This document shows positions 45,956-55,359 of a stretch of DNA of 64,000 nt, in pieces; position 1 is the stretch's first letter; every line of letters starts with the position of its first letter. Position numbers and translations under genes: made by a program. Below the pieces are notes generated by a model that did not search any database, was not told where the DNA came from, and saw nothing but the letters and a program-made list of their open reading frames with translations. Origin of the DNA: Streptomyces triticisoli (lineage in GTDB: Bacteria > Actinomycetota > Actinomycetes > Streptomycetales > Streptomycetaceae); the NCBI RefSeq assembly GCF_003270085.1, contig NZ_QFDQ01000073.1, positions 1-64,000 of the forward strand. The letters are read 5' to 3'.

Positions 45956-45996
45956 GTCCCGCCCCGGCACCCCCGTGCGCCCCGCCGGGGCGGGAC
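45956..45996 (+). terminator. 13-bp-stem hairpin after the CE15 gene
   Basis: Arms 45956-45968 and 45984-45996 pair perfectly with a 15-nt loop, 20 bp past the esterase stop codon. Confidence 0.8.
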
Positions 45997-46107
45997 GCGG
46001 CGGCCGGCCTTGAGGCGGGCCAACTTCCCCTGTCATCAGCCGTGTTGCTGGCGCGGAGTGGGTTAGTCTGTGCTTCAACAACCATGGTGGCAAGGGAGCC
46101 CAGCGCT

Positions 46108-46923
46108 GTGAGCGAACGGCCGGCCGGCGGCATGACGCCGATCAACTCTTCCGTGGCGCACCCAGCCCGGGTCTACAACGCCTGGCTCGGGGGGAAGGAC
46201 AACTACCCGGCCGACCAGGAGGCGGCCGAACTGGCGGCGGCGGCCAACCCCAGCATCATCCCCGCGGTCCGTGCGAACCGGGCCTTCCTCGGACGTTCCG
46301 TGCGCGAGCTGGTCGACAAGGCGGGCATCCGGCAGTTCCTCGACATCGGCACCGGCATTCCCGCGGCCGACAACACCCACGAGGTGGCCCAGCGGCACGA
46401 TCCCGGCGCCCGCGTCGTCTACGTCGACAACGATCCCGTGGTCCTGGCCCACGCCGAGGCCCTCCTCGTCAGCACGCCCGGCGGAGCCACGGACTACGTC
46501 CAGGCCGACCTGCGCGACGTAGAAGCCATCCTGGCCCGGGCCCGGCGGACGCTCGACTTCTCCCAGCCCGTCGCCCTGATGCTGATCGCGGTGCTGCAGT
46601 ACATCCCGGACGCCGACGATCCCCACGCCCTCACCCGTGCCCTGCTCGACGGGCTTCCCTCCGGCAGCCACCTCGTCATCTCCCACCCGGCCTCGGACAT
46701 CGCCGCCGAGGAAGTCGCGGCGTCCATGCGCGTCTACAACGAGCGCGCCGACAAACACGCCGGCGCGACCCCGCGCCCTCATGAGCAGGTCACCCGCTTC
46801 TTCGAGGGCACCGAGCTGCTGGAGCCCGGGGTCGTCCAGCTCACCGAGTGGCACCCCGACGCCGACACCGCCGTGGACGCGGGCCCGCTTCCCATGTGGT
46901 GCGGCGTCGGACGCAAGCCCTGA
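46108..46923 (+). CDS. SAM-dependent methyltransferase, Methyltransf_19 (DUF574-like) type
   Basis: 271 aa. After NSSVAHPARVYNAWLGGKDNY, the family's N-terminal signature, come RQFLDIGTGIPAADNTHEVA (SAM loop) and VVYVDNDPVVLAHAEALL (acidic residue for ribose). Streptomycetes have many copies, often next to HATPase and HTH proteins; the substrate is unknown. The GTG at 46108 is preferred to the ATG at 46084 because GGGAG precedes it. It is convergent with the CAP-domain gene. Confidence 0.85.
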   Translation: MSERPAGGMTPINSSVAHPARVYNAWLGGKDNYPADQEAAELAAAANPSIIPAVRANRAFLGRSVRELVDKAGIRQFLDIGTGIPAADNTHEVAQRHDPGARVVYVDNDPVVLAHAEALLVSTPGGATDYVQADLRDVEAILARARRTLDFSQPVALMLIAVLQYIPDADDPHALTRALLDGLPSGSHLVISHPASDIAAEEVAASMRVYNERADKHAGATPRPHEQVTRFFEGTELLEPGVVQLTEWHPDADTAVDAGPLPMWCGVGRKP

Positions 46924-47029
46924 CACCTCCGGTGCGGCGGGGACCCGGCGGCAGGGGCCGGAGCGGTTCTCGCCGAAGGCGAGCGGGAGGGGGCGTACCG
47001 CGACCGTCCCCGGGGCCGGTGCCGTCGGC

Positions 47030-47824
47030 CTACCGGGAGGTTCCGAAGGCCTGGGTCCAGTAGTTGCCGGGCTGGGCCAGGCCGACGCCGATCTCCTTGA
47101 ACGCGCAGTTCAGGATGTTGGCCTTGTGGCCGGAGCTGGACATCCAGCCGGCCATGACCTGCTCCGGAGTGCTGTAGCCGTAGGCGACGTTCTCGCCGTA
47201 AGTGCGCCAGGTGTAGCCGGCACGGGTGATCCGGTCGCCCGGGGAGGAGCCGTCGGACCCGGTGTGCGACATGTTCCGGTGGGCCGCCATGTCCTCGCTG
47301 TGCGCCTGTGCGGCCCTGTTCAGCGCCGCGTTCACCGTCAGGGGCGAGCAACCGGCCTTGGCCCGCTCGGAGTTGACGAGCTCCACGACGCGCGCGGTGG
47401 TACCGGACGCCGTGGCGGTGGGCGCCGGCGTGCCCGGCGACGTGGGGGCGGCGGAGGTGGGAGGAGCGGAGGGAGTGGAGGGGGCGGTGCTCGGCGTGCC
47501 GGCGGACGGAGTCGGCCTGGGCTGGGGAGCCGTGGTCCGTCCCGTGTGCCAGGGCGCGGCGGCCCTGGGCTTCGACGGGGCGGTCCAGGGCTTCTGGGGC
47601 GCGGTCCAGGGCTTCGGGCCGGCGGGGGCCGGAGTGCTCGCGGCGGCAGGAGTCTTCCACGGTGCCGAGACCGGCGCCCGGTTCCCGTCGCCGGGGAAGC
47701 GGCTTCCTCCGCTCTCCCGCCAGTCGCCACAGGCGAGGGCGACGGACGGCACGCCCACGGCGCCCACGGCGATGGCGGCGACGACGATGCGACGGTGACT
47801 CTGCTTCTTGCGGTGCTTGCCCAT
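47030..47824 (-). CDS. Secreted CAP/SCP-domain protein
   Basis: 264 aa. Basic start MGKHRKKQSHRR, then a hydrophobic signal segment with likely cleavage after ALA, a long Pro/Ala/Thr-rich stretch (about 40-130) and a C-terminal CAP domain: VVELVNSERAKAGCSPLTVN, AQAHSEDMAAHRNMSHTGSDG, YTWRTYGENVAYGY, GWMSSSGHKANIL. These are the canonical bacterial CAP motifs, including the two His and two Glu that bind metal. Extracellular, role unknown. ATG at 47824 with GAGG upstream. I saw no c-di-AMP riboswitch ahead of it. Confidence 0.88.
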   Translation of the reverse strand: MGKHRKKQSHRRIVVAAIAVGAVGVPSVALACGDWRESGGSRFPGDGNRAPVSAPWKTPAAASTPAPAGPKPWTAPQKPWTAPSKPRAAAPWHTGRTTAPQPRPTPSAGTPSTAPSTPSAPPTSAAPTSPGTPAPTATASGTTARVVELVNSERAKAGCSPLTVNAALNRAAQAHSEDMAAHRNMSHTGSDGSSPGDRITRAGYTWRTYGENVAYGYSTPEQVMAGWMSSSGHKANILNCAFKEIGVGLAQPGNYWTQAFGTSR

Positions 47825-48762
<938 letters not shown>

Positions 48763-48786
48763 TCCCGACCGAGCACAACCGGACGC

Positions 48787-48824
48787 GACCCCCGGGCCGG
48801 GCCGGTCGGCCCGGCCCGGGGGTC
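48787..48824. terminator. 17-bp-stem bidirectional terminator
   Basis: Arms 48787-48803 and 48808-48824 are perfectly complementary around ggtc. It lies 49 bp past the stop of the minus-strand NRPS operon and just after the katG fragment. Confidence 0.88.
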
Positions 48825-48873
48825 GGCCCGGGAGTGTCCGCACGGGACCCTCTCCGGCGGTTTCGGCGGCGCG

Positions 48874-49911
48874 CTATCCCTCGCGGTGTCCGTCCGGGGT
48901 CTGCCGTGGGTGGGACTTGGCGACCGGGGAGCCCGCGGTGACCTCCTGGGGGTCGACCGCGTCGAGGATCTGGTCGCCGTACAGGTCCTCCAGCCAGGTG
49001 GACTGGTAGATCGTGTCGAGGTAGCGCTCGCCGAGGTCCGGGGCGATGGCCACCGCGGTCAGGTCGCGTGTCCCGTTCCGGGACAGCCAGTCCAGCGCGC
49101 CGCTGACCACCGTCCCGGTGGAACCGCCGAAGAGGAACCCGCGCCGGGCCAGTCGATGGCAGGCGCGGATGGTGTCCGCCTCCTCCACCTGGATCACCTC
49201 GTCGACGTAGGACTCGTCGAGCAGCGGCGGGCGCATGCTCATGCCCAGGCCGGGGATCATCCGGCGGCCCGGCTTGCCGCCGAAGGCCACCGAGCCGACG
49301 GTGTCCACCGCGACGATCCGCACCGGCCGGTGCCATTCGCGGAAGTAGCGCGCGCACCCCATCAGCGTGCCGGTGGTGCCCGCGCCGATGAACAGCACGT
49401 CCAGCCGGGGGAACTGCCGGGCGATCTCCGGCGCCGTCCTGCGGTAGTGCGCTCCCCAGTTGCCGGGATTGGTGTACTGGCTGAGCCAGACGTACCGCTC
49501 GTCCGAGGCGCACAGCGCGCGCACGTAGTCGAGGCGCGCGCCGAGGAACCCGCCGTTGGCGTCGAGGTCGGCGATGACGTGCACGTCGCTGCCCAGCGCC
49601 TCCATCAGCAGCCTGGCCGACAGGTTGCAGCGGGAGTCCGTCACACACAGGAACCGGTAGCCCTTACTGGCCGCGATCATGCTGAGCGCCACGCCCAGAT
49701 TGCCCGACGAGGACTCGATCAGGGTCGAGTCGGGCTTCAGCAGCCCGTCCCGCTCCGCGGCCTCCACCATTTCTATCGCGGCCTTCAGTTTGATCGAGCC
49801 GGCGAAATTGAAGCCCTCGCACTTCAGGTAGAGCGAGCGCCCGAAGACCGACCGCAGGTCGACGTAGAGCTGACCTTCGTTGAAGGCGTGGGGAGCGGAG
49901 ATGACGGTCAC
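48874..49911 (-). CDS. sbnA: SbnA-like N-(2-amino-2-carboxyethyl)-L-glutamate synthase
   Basis: 345-aa fold-type II PLP enzyme. Its Schiff-base lysine is in FNFAGSIKLKAA, a form seen in SbnA-type proteins rather than the SxKDR of cysteine synthase; ESSSGNLGVALSMIAA and IGAGTTGTLMGCARYF are the substrate and phosphate loops. SbnA condenses O-phospho-L-serine with L-glutamate to ACEGA, the first step to L-2,3-diaminopropionate (Dap). It is the last gene of the operon, 37 bp after sbnB. GTG at 49911 with AGGAGG 5 nt upstream. Assignment rests on pairing with sbnB plus motif form. Confidence 0.88.
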   Translation of the reverse strand: MTVISAPHAFNEGQLYVDLRSVFGRSLYLKCEGFNFAGSIKLKAAIEMVEAAERDGLLKPDSTLIESSSGNLGVALSMIAASKGYRFLCVTDSRCNLSARLLMEALGSDVHVIADLDANGGFLGARLDYVRALCASDERYVWLSQYTNPGNWGAHYRRTAPEIARQFPRLDVLFIGAGTTGTLMGCARYFREWHRPVRIVAVDTVGSVAFGGKPGRRMIPGLGMSMRPPLLDESYVDEVIQVEEADTIRACHRLARRGFLFGGSTGTVVSGALDWLSRNGTRDLTAVAIAPDLGERYLDTIYQSTWLEDLYGDQILDAVDPQEVTAGSPVAKSHPRQTPDGHREG

Positions 49912-49948
49912 GCTGGCCTCCTGATGCCTGGGCCGAGGGAAGGAACGT

Positions 49949-51028
49949 TCAGCCGTACCGGCGCAGCTCATGAAAGAAGTCGTCGATGACGTGCAGGTCT
50001 CCGGCGCGGACCACCGCGTCGTAGACGTACTTGCCGACGGCGAGGTCGAGGACCCCGAGACCGAAGGGAGAGAAGATCACCGGCCGGTCGGTGCGCGGCT
50101 CCACCCGTCCGGTGATGACGTCGTCGAGGGTGCCGTCCAGGAAGGCCCGGCCGCCGGTGAGCTGCTCGGTCAGATGGGGCGAGGTGCCGGCCTTCAGACA
50201 GTGCTCGACGTCGTCGACGAAGTTGGCCGAGGCGAGCAGCACCTGTGGGGCGAGGTCGCGCAGCGACACATGCAGCACGACCGGATGGTGGGCGAACCAG
50301 GCCGGGTCGGTGACGTGCGGCTCCGAGGCGATCGTCGCGAAGACCACCAGGTCGCTGGAGCGGATCAGCTCCTCGGCGCTGTCGTGCACGGTGATGTCCG
50401 CGGCCTGCCCGGCTTCACTCGCCTGCTGCAGATGGCCGCAGAAGCCGGCGGCGCTGTCGGGCGACAGGTCGTACACCCCGACGCTGTCGAAGACGAAGCC
50501 CGTGCCGGTCAGGAACGTGTGGATGTAGCGGGCGATCAGACCCGTGCCGAAGAAGCCCACCCGGGTGGGCCGGGGCCGGTTGCGGGTGAGCCGGTCCGCG
50601 GCCAGCGCGGCGGACGCCGCCGTCCTGGTGGCGCTGATGATGGAGCTCTCCAGGCAGGCGAACGGGTAACCCGTGTCGTGGTCGTTGAGGACCAGGACCG
50701 CCGACGCCCGGGGCAGACCGGAGGAGATGTTGGCCGGGAAGCTGGAGATCCACTTCAGGCCGTCCACCCGCACCGGCCCGCCGACCGAGGCCGGCAGCGC
50801 GATGATCCGGGAGGCGGGACGGTCGGGGAAGCGCAGGAAGTACGACGGCGGATTCACCGTCTCGCCGGCGCCGTGCAGCCGGTAGGTCGCCTCGACCAGG
50901 TGAACGAGCTCCTTCTCGCGCCCCTGGAGCGCCCTGTGGACCTGGGCGCCGGAGATCACCGCGAAGGACGGCACCGGGGCCGGACGGGAGGCGGCCGGGT
51001 CGGTGGCGGGGGAGGTCACAGGGGTCAT
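49949..51028 (-). CDS. sbnB: SbnB-like Dap-forming dehydrogenase
   Basis: 359 aa of the ornithine cyclodeaminase/mu-crystallin family. NAD loop GFFGTGLIARYIHTFL, and substrate-region motifs VNPPSYFLRFPDRPASRIIALPA and WISSFPANISSGLPRASAVL, as in SbnB. The enzyme oxidatively cleaves ACEGA to L-Dap and 2-oxoglutarate with NAD+. The stop of the upstream oxygenase gene and this ATG overlap (ATGA), so they are translationally coupled. Confidence 0.9.
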   Translation of the reverse strand: MTPVTSPATDPAASRPAPVPSFAVISGAQVHRALQGREKELVHLVEATYRLHGAGETVNPPSYFLRFPDRPASRIIALPASVGGPVRVDGLKWISSFPANISSGLPRASAVLVLNDHDTGYPFACLESSIISATRTAASAALAADRLTRNRPRPTRVGFFGTGLIARYIHTFLTGTGFVFDSVGVYDLSPDSAAGFCGHLQQASEAGQAADITVHDSAEELIRSSDLVVFATIASEPHVTDPAWFAHHPVVLHVSLRDLAPQVLLASANFVDDVEHCLKAGTSPHLTEQLTGGRAFLDGTLDDVITGRVEPRTDRPVIFSPFGLGVLDLAVGKYVYDAVVRAGDLHVIDDFFHELRRYG

Positions 51029-52029
51029 CGTCGGCTTCCCTTCGGGTGCGGGCCGTACTCGGCCAGGCGCTGCGGCTCGGCCATGGCGACCAGCACCTGG
51101 CGGTCGCCGGTGAAGGCCTCTCTGCTGTGCGCGGTACGGATGTTGTCGACCAGCATCAGATCGCCGGCCTGCCAGGGCTCGCGCCGGGTGTGCTCCTCGT
51201 AGGTCGCGTTGAGCAGCTGGACGACGTCCTCATCGATCGGATCGCCGTCCCCGAAGCGGGTGTTGAACGGCAGCCCGTCCTCGCCGTACTCGTCCACCAG
51301 GTACTCGCGCACCTCCGGGGCCAGCGTCCACTCGTTCAGGAAGGCGATCTGGTTGAACCAGCAGCGCCGCCCGGTGACCGGGTGCCGTACCACGGCGGCG
51401 CGGCGCTGCCGGGTGCGCAGGGCGCCGTCGGGCTGCCAGGTGAAGTCGATGGCGTGGGCGCGGCAGTAGTTCTCCACGGTCTCGTGGTCGTCGGTGCCGA
51501 ACGACTCCGCGAGGGAGGCCCCGATCTCGTCGTTGTAGCTGCGGGTCAGCAGCCAGCCCTCGCGCTCGAACCGCTCGGTCAGCTTGGTGGGCAGCGCCTC
51601 CAGCACGGCCTCCGCGTCGGCCACGGCGGTCGCTCCGCCCTCGGCGGGTGGGACCGGGCAGGCGAAGAGCATCAGACCGGGGACCTGAAGCGCGTAACTC
51701 AGCTCGTGGTGCATGCACATGGGCTGGTTGGCCGGCCAGGCGGTGGAGGAGTACAGCCCCGGCCCGTGGGACTCCCGGGGGGCGAAGGCCTCCCGTTCCG
51801 CCATGAGCGGGCCGCCCAGCTCCTTGAAGACGGCGGCGATCCGGTCCGGCTCCCGCAGGCCCAGGCCGCGCACGAGCAGCGCTCCGTGCTCGGTGACCTG
51901 CGCGCGCAGCGCCTCACGGTGCTCGGCCGCCCACCGGGCCGCGTCCACAGGGGTCTCCACCCGCAGGACGGGCGGCCTGTCCGGCCGCAGCTCCACCTCC
52001 AGCACCGACGCCGGGGACGAGAACGACAT
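51025..52029 (-). CDS. SyrP/TauD-like Fe(II)/2-oxoglutarate oxygenase
   Basis: 334 aa. Metal ligands: HxE in MCMHHELSYAL and the distal His of RTAHSREAF; the 2-oxoglutarate Arg is probably in the following segment. YALQVPGLMLFACPVPPAEGG is typical of the SyrP/TauD subset found in NRPS clusters, where such enzymes hydroxylate carrier-bound or free amino acids at the beta carbon. No halogenase Asp/Glu-to-Ala/Gly change is present, so hydroxylation is expected rather than chlorination. Coupled to sbnB and 52 bp after the NRPS. ATG at 52029 with AAAGGAAA. Confidence 0.85.
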   Translation of the reverse strand: MSFSSPASVLEVELRPDRPPVLRVETPVDAARWAAEHREALRAQVTEHGALLVRGLGLREPDRIAAVFKELGGPLMAEREAFAPRESHGPGLYSSTAWPANQPMCMHHELSYALQVPGLMLFACPVPPAEGGATAVADAEAVLEALPTKLTERFEREGWLLTRSYNDEIGASLAESFGTDDHETVENYCRAHAIDFTWQPDGALRTRQRRAAVVRHPVTGRRCWFNQIAFLNEWTLAPEVREYLVDEYGEDGLPFNTRFGDGDPIDEDVVQLLNATYEEHTRREPWQAGDLMLVDNIRTAHSREAFTGDRQVLVAMAEPQRLAEYGPHPKGSRR

Positions 52030-52081
52030 CTCGGTTTCCTTTCGTTCGTCACCTAGGAGGCCCGGGCGGGCCTCGGGGTGT

Positions 52082-55000
52082 TCAGGAGGAGGCCAGCAGT
52101 TCGGTGGCGCCCAGGACGGCCCGCGCGGCCTCGGCGGGGCGGGTGCGTAGGAAGTAGTGGCCGCCGTCGGCGAGTTCGTGCAGGTCCACCTGTTCGGCCA
52201 GCAGCTCCCAGTCCCGCCAGCGGTCGCGGAACTCCGCGGTGTTCGCGTCGTCGGCGGCGACGACCACGGTGACCGGCGCCGCCAGTTTCACCGTCGGTGG
52301 ACGCTCCAGGGCGTCGGCCAGGCAGCGGTGCGCACAGACGCAGTCGTGCCGGTAGGCGGCGCCGATGTGCTCGGCGTGCTCCGCGTTCAGCTCGCCGAGC
52401 ACGCTGTAACCGCTGTCCGCGCCCAGCCGGGCGGCGATCTCCGCGTTGTTCTGCTGGATCAACTCGCTGACGGCGGCTCGTCGTTCGGCGGCGGTGCCGA
52501 GCAACTGGGCGCCGAGGAACACCCGCGTCACCTCGACCCCGTGCCCGGGCAGCGCCCGGGCCGTCTCCACGGCGGGCGCGGCACCGGAGGAGTGGCCCCA
52601 CAGCATGACCCGCTTCAGGCCGCGCCCGGCGATCTCGGCGGCGACCCGCTCCACCACCTGCTCCAGCGGCGCGAACGGCTCCTTCGCGGTGGCCAGGTCG
52701 TGTCCGGGCGGATCCACGGCGTACACGGCGAGGCCGCTGTCGGCCAGGGCGCTCGCCATCGGCTGGAAGTTGACCGCGTTGCCGCCCGCGTACGGAAAGC
52801 ACACCAGCGCGCACTCCGGCGTGCCGTCCGGCGCCGACAGCGGCTGCAGCAGCTCCGGGCGCCGGCGGGCCGTGCCGTCGAGACGTGCGGCCAGTTCGGC
52901 GAGCACCGGGTGCCGGGTGATGTCCTTCAGGGACACCGCGCGGTGCAGGGCGATGGTGAGCTTCACCGCCGACAGCGAGGTACCGCCGAGGTCGAAGAAG
53001 TGGTCCCGCCGGCCGATCGTGTGCGGGGCCAGGCCCAGCAGTTCGGCCCAGGCGGCCGCCAGCCTGCGCTCGGTCGGGGTGCGCGGCGCGTCGCCGTGCT
53101 CCCCGGCGTCACCCTCCGCCCCCGGCGTGCTCCGTTCGGCCAGCGCGGTCAGCACCTTGCGGTCGATCTTGCCGTTGGCGGTCAGCGGCAGCGTCTCCTG
53201 CCAGTGGAAGGCGGACGGAACCATGTACGCGGGGAGCGCGGCACCGAGCGCCTGCCGCAGCTCCTGGGGCCGCAGGCGCCGACCGGTGTAGAAGGCGATC
53301 AAGTGCGTGCTCCGGCCCGCCAGTTCGGCGACGACCACCGCGCCGTCCCGGACCCCGTCCACCCGCAGCAGGGTGTTCTCGATCTCCCCGATCTCGATGC
53401 GGAACCCGCGGATCTTCACCTGGCTGTCCCGGCGGCCGAGGAACTCCAGCTTCCCGCCGGGGTGCCAGCGCCCCCAGTCGCCGCCCAGGTAGAGCCGCTC
53501 GCCCGGCCGGTACGGGTCCGTGCGGTAGGCCTCACGGGTCCGCTCGGGATCGTTGACGTACCCGCGCCCCACGCACACCCCGGAGAACGCGATCAGCCCC
53601 GGGGCGCCGAGCGGCACCAGCGACAGGTCCTCGTCGACGACGTGGACACGTACGTTGTTGACCGGGCGCCCCAGCAGCACCCGGTCCGGCACCGCGTCCA
53701 TCACCTCGTGGTTGGTGTCGTCCGACGTCTCCGTCAGCCCGTAGGCGTTGACCAGGCCGATGCCCGGCTGGAGGGCGAACCAGCGCTGCACGAGCTCCCG
53801 CTTCAGCGCCTCACCGGTCACCGACACGCACGCCAGGTCGGGAAGTTCGCGCGGGTGCCGCTCCAGGTACGAGACCACCACCTCCAGATAGGAGGGCACG
53901 ACCTGCGCCACCGCGACCCGGCCGCGCACCAGTGTGTCGACGAACCGCTCCACGTCCACGACCGCGTCCTGCTCGACCAGCAGGGTCCGCCCGCCCACCA
54001 GCAGCCCGGCGATCAGCTGCCACAGCGAGATGTCGAAACACTGCGGAGCCGTCTGCGCCACCACCCGGCCGGGGCCGATCCCCAGGTCGTCGATCTTGGC
54101 GTACAGATGGTTGAGCATGCCCGCGTGCTCGCACATCGCCCCCTTCGGCTCGCCGGTGGAACCGGAGGTGAAGTAGATGTACGCCAGCTGGTCGGGCAGG
54201 ACCTCCACACCCGGGTCCCCGTCGGCGTGCTCCTCGGCGTACGCCGTCCCGACGAGCAGCTTCCCGGGCCTCGCCGGCAGCGTGGCCAGGGCCTCGTCGA
54301 GGGTGGCGGTGCTGCCCGGCTCGGTCAGCACCAGCCGGCACTCGGCGCGGGAGAGCGTCGCCGCGATACGGCCGGCCGGGAAGTGCGGCTCGATCGGCAG
54401 GTAGACGCAGCCGGCCTTGAACACCGCCAGCACCGCGGCCAGCCAGTCGAGGTCGCGCTCGGTGACCACGGCCACCACGTCCTCCCGGCCCAGCCCGCGC
54501 GCCAGCAGCGCCCGCGCCAGCCGGTTGGCCCGCGCGTTCAGCTCCCCGTACGTCCACGAGCGCTCCCCGTGCACCGCGGCCACCGCGTCCGGGTGCTCCC
54601 GCACCCGCTCCTCGAAGATCTCGTGCGCCCGGGCCGGCGGCAGCTCCCGGTGGGGTCCGGCCAGCCCCTGGAGCTGGTGGCGCACCTCCTCGGGCGACAG
54701 CAGGCTCTGCCCGGTGTGCCCGGCGTCCGCGTCGGCCGTCATCAGCCGCAGCGCGGTCAGGTGGTAGCCGCCGACACGGGCCGCGGCCTCGGCGTCCAGG
54801 GCGTCCGTGCGGTACCGCAGCCGCAGCGCCGTCCGCCCGTCCCGCTCGCCGAACGCCACCCGCAGCACCGCCTCCTCGGGCAGGTCGCATCCGGCGTCCG
54901 CGGGGTCGAAGACGACCTCGTACGACCGCCCCGTCAGCCCCAGGTCCCGGCGCAGCTCGCCGACGGGGAAGTCCCGGTGGGTGATCAGGTCCGCCTCGAC

Positions 55001-55345
55001 GCGACGGGTGTCGCGCACCAGTCGGCGCCACGACCGCGGTGCCACGGTCAGCCGGCAGGGCAGTGGACCGCGCCCGGGCCCCGTGACATACCCGGTCACC
55101 ACCTCCCGCTCACCCGACAGCGCGGCCAGCGCCTTGGCATGGGCGGCCAGCAGCACCGCGCTCACCGGTACGTCCAGCTCCGCGGCCAGAGCGTGCACCG
55201 CCCGAGCGGTGTCCGCCGGCACGGTCTGCTCGTACTCGGCCACACCGGCCACCGGCTCGCGCGCCCACCGCGGAACGGCGGTGAAACCGCCGGCGGTCAG
55301 CACCTCGCTCCAGAATTCCCTGTCCGCTGCCACGAGCGCTCCCAT
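52082..55345 (-). CDS. Single-module NRPS: half-C, A, T, TE
   Basis: 1087 aa. Residues 1-220 match only the C-terminal half of a condensation domain (FPVGELRRDLGL, VVFDPADAG, LRLRYRTDALD); the HHxxxDG catalytic motif is missing. The adenylation domain (about 240-735) is complete: TSGSTGEPKG at 394, FDISLW (Asp437), NAYGLTETSDDTNHEV, NGKIDRK (Lys726). The specificity string by alignment to GrsA is D-I-W-Q-S-T-A-D-D-K, with two acidic residues, as expected for a diamino acid. The T domain has LGGTSL (Ser790), and a thioesterase with GHSSG (Ser919) and DGGHYF ends the protein. ATG at 55345. It follows the Pls-type gene by 14 bp. Confidence 0.9.
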   Translation of the reverse strand: MGALVAADREFWSEVLTAGGFTAVPRWAREPVAGVAEYEQTVPADTARAVHALAAELDVPVSAVLLAAHAKALAALSGEREVVTGYVTGPGRGPLPCRLTVAPRSWRRLVRDTRRVEADLITHRDFPVGELRRDLGLTGRSYEVVFDPADAGCDLPEEAVLRVAFGERDGRTALRLRYRTDALDAEAAARVGGYHLTALRLMTADADAGHTGQSLLSPEEVRHQLQGLAGPHRELPPARAHEIFEERVREHPDAVAAVHGERSWTYGELNARANRLARALLARGLGREDVVAVVTERDLDWLAAVLAVFKAGCVYLPIEPHFPAGRIAATLSRAECRLVLTEPGSTATLDEALATLPARPGKLLVGTAYAEEHADGDPGVEVLPDQLAYIYFTSGSTGEPKGAMCEHAGMLNHLYAKIDDLGIGPGRVVAQTAPQCFDISLWQLIAGLLVGGRTLLVEQDAVVDVERFVDTLVRGRVAVAQVVPSYLEVVVSYLERHPRELPDLACVSVTGEALKRELVQRWFALQPGIGLVNAYGLTETSDDTNHEVMDAVPDRVLLGRPVNNVRVHVVDEDLSLVPLGAPGLIAFSGVCVGRGYVNDPERTREAYRTDPYRPGERLYLGGDWGRWHPGGKLEFLGRRDSQVKIRGFRIEIGEIENTLLRVDGVRDGAVVVAELAGRSTHLIAFYTGRRLRPQELRQALGAALPAYMVPSAFHWQETLPLTANGKIDRKVLTALAERSTPGAEGDAGEHGDAPRTPTERRLAAAWAELLGLAPHTIGRRDHFFDLGGTSLSAVKLTIALHRAVSLKDITRHPVLAELAARLDGTARRRPELLQPLSAPDGTPECALVCFPYAGGNAVNFQPMASALADSGLAVYAVDPPGHDLATAKEPFAPLEQVVERVAAEIAGRGLKRVMLWGHSSGAAPAVETARALPGHGVEVTRVFLGAQLLGTAAERRAAVSELIQQNNAEIAARLGADSGYSVLGELNAEHAEHIGAAYRHDCVCAHRCLADALERPPTVKLAAPVTVVVAADDANTAEFRDRWRDWELLAEQVDLHELADGGHYFLRTRPAEAARAVLGATELLASS

Positions 55346-55359
55346 TGAATGCCTCTTCC

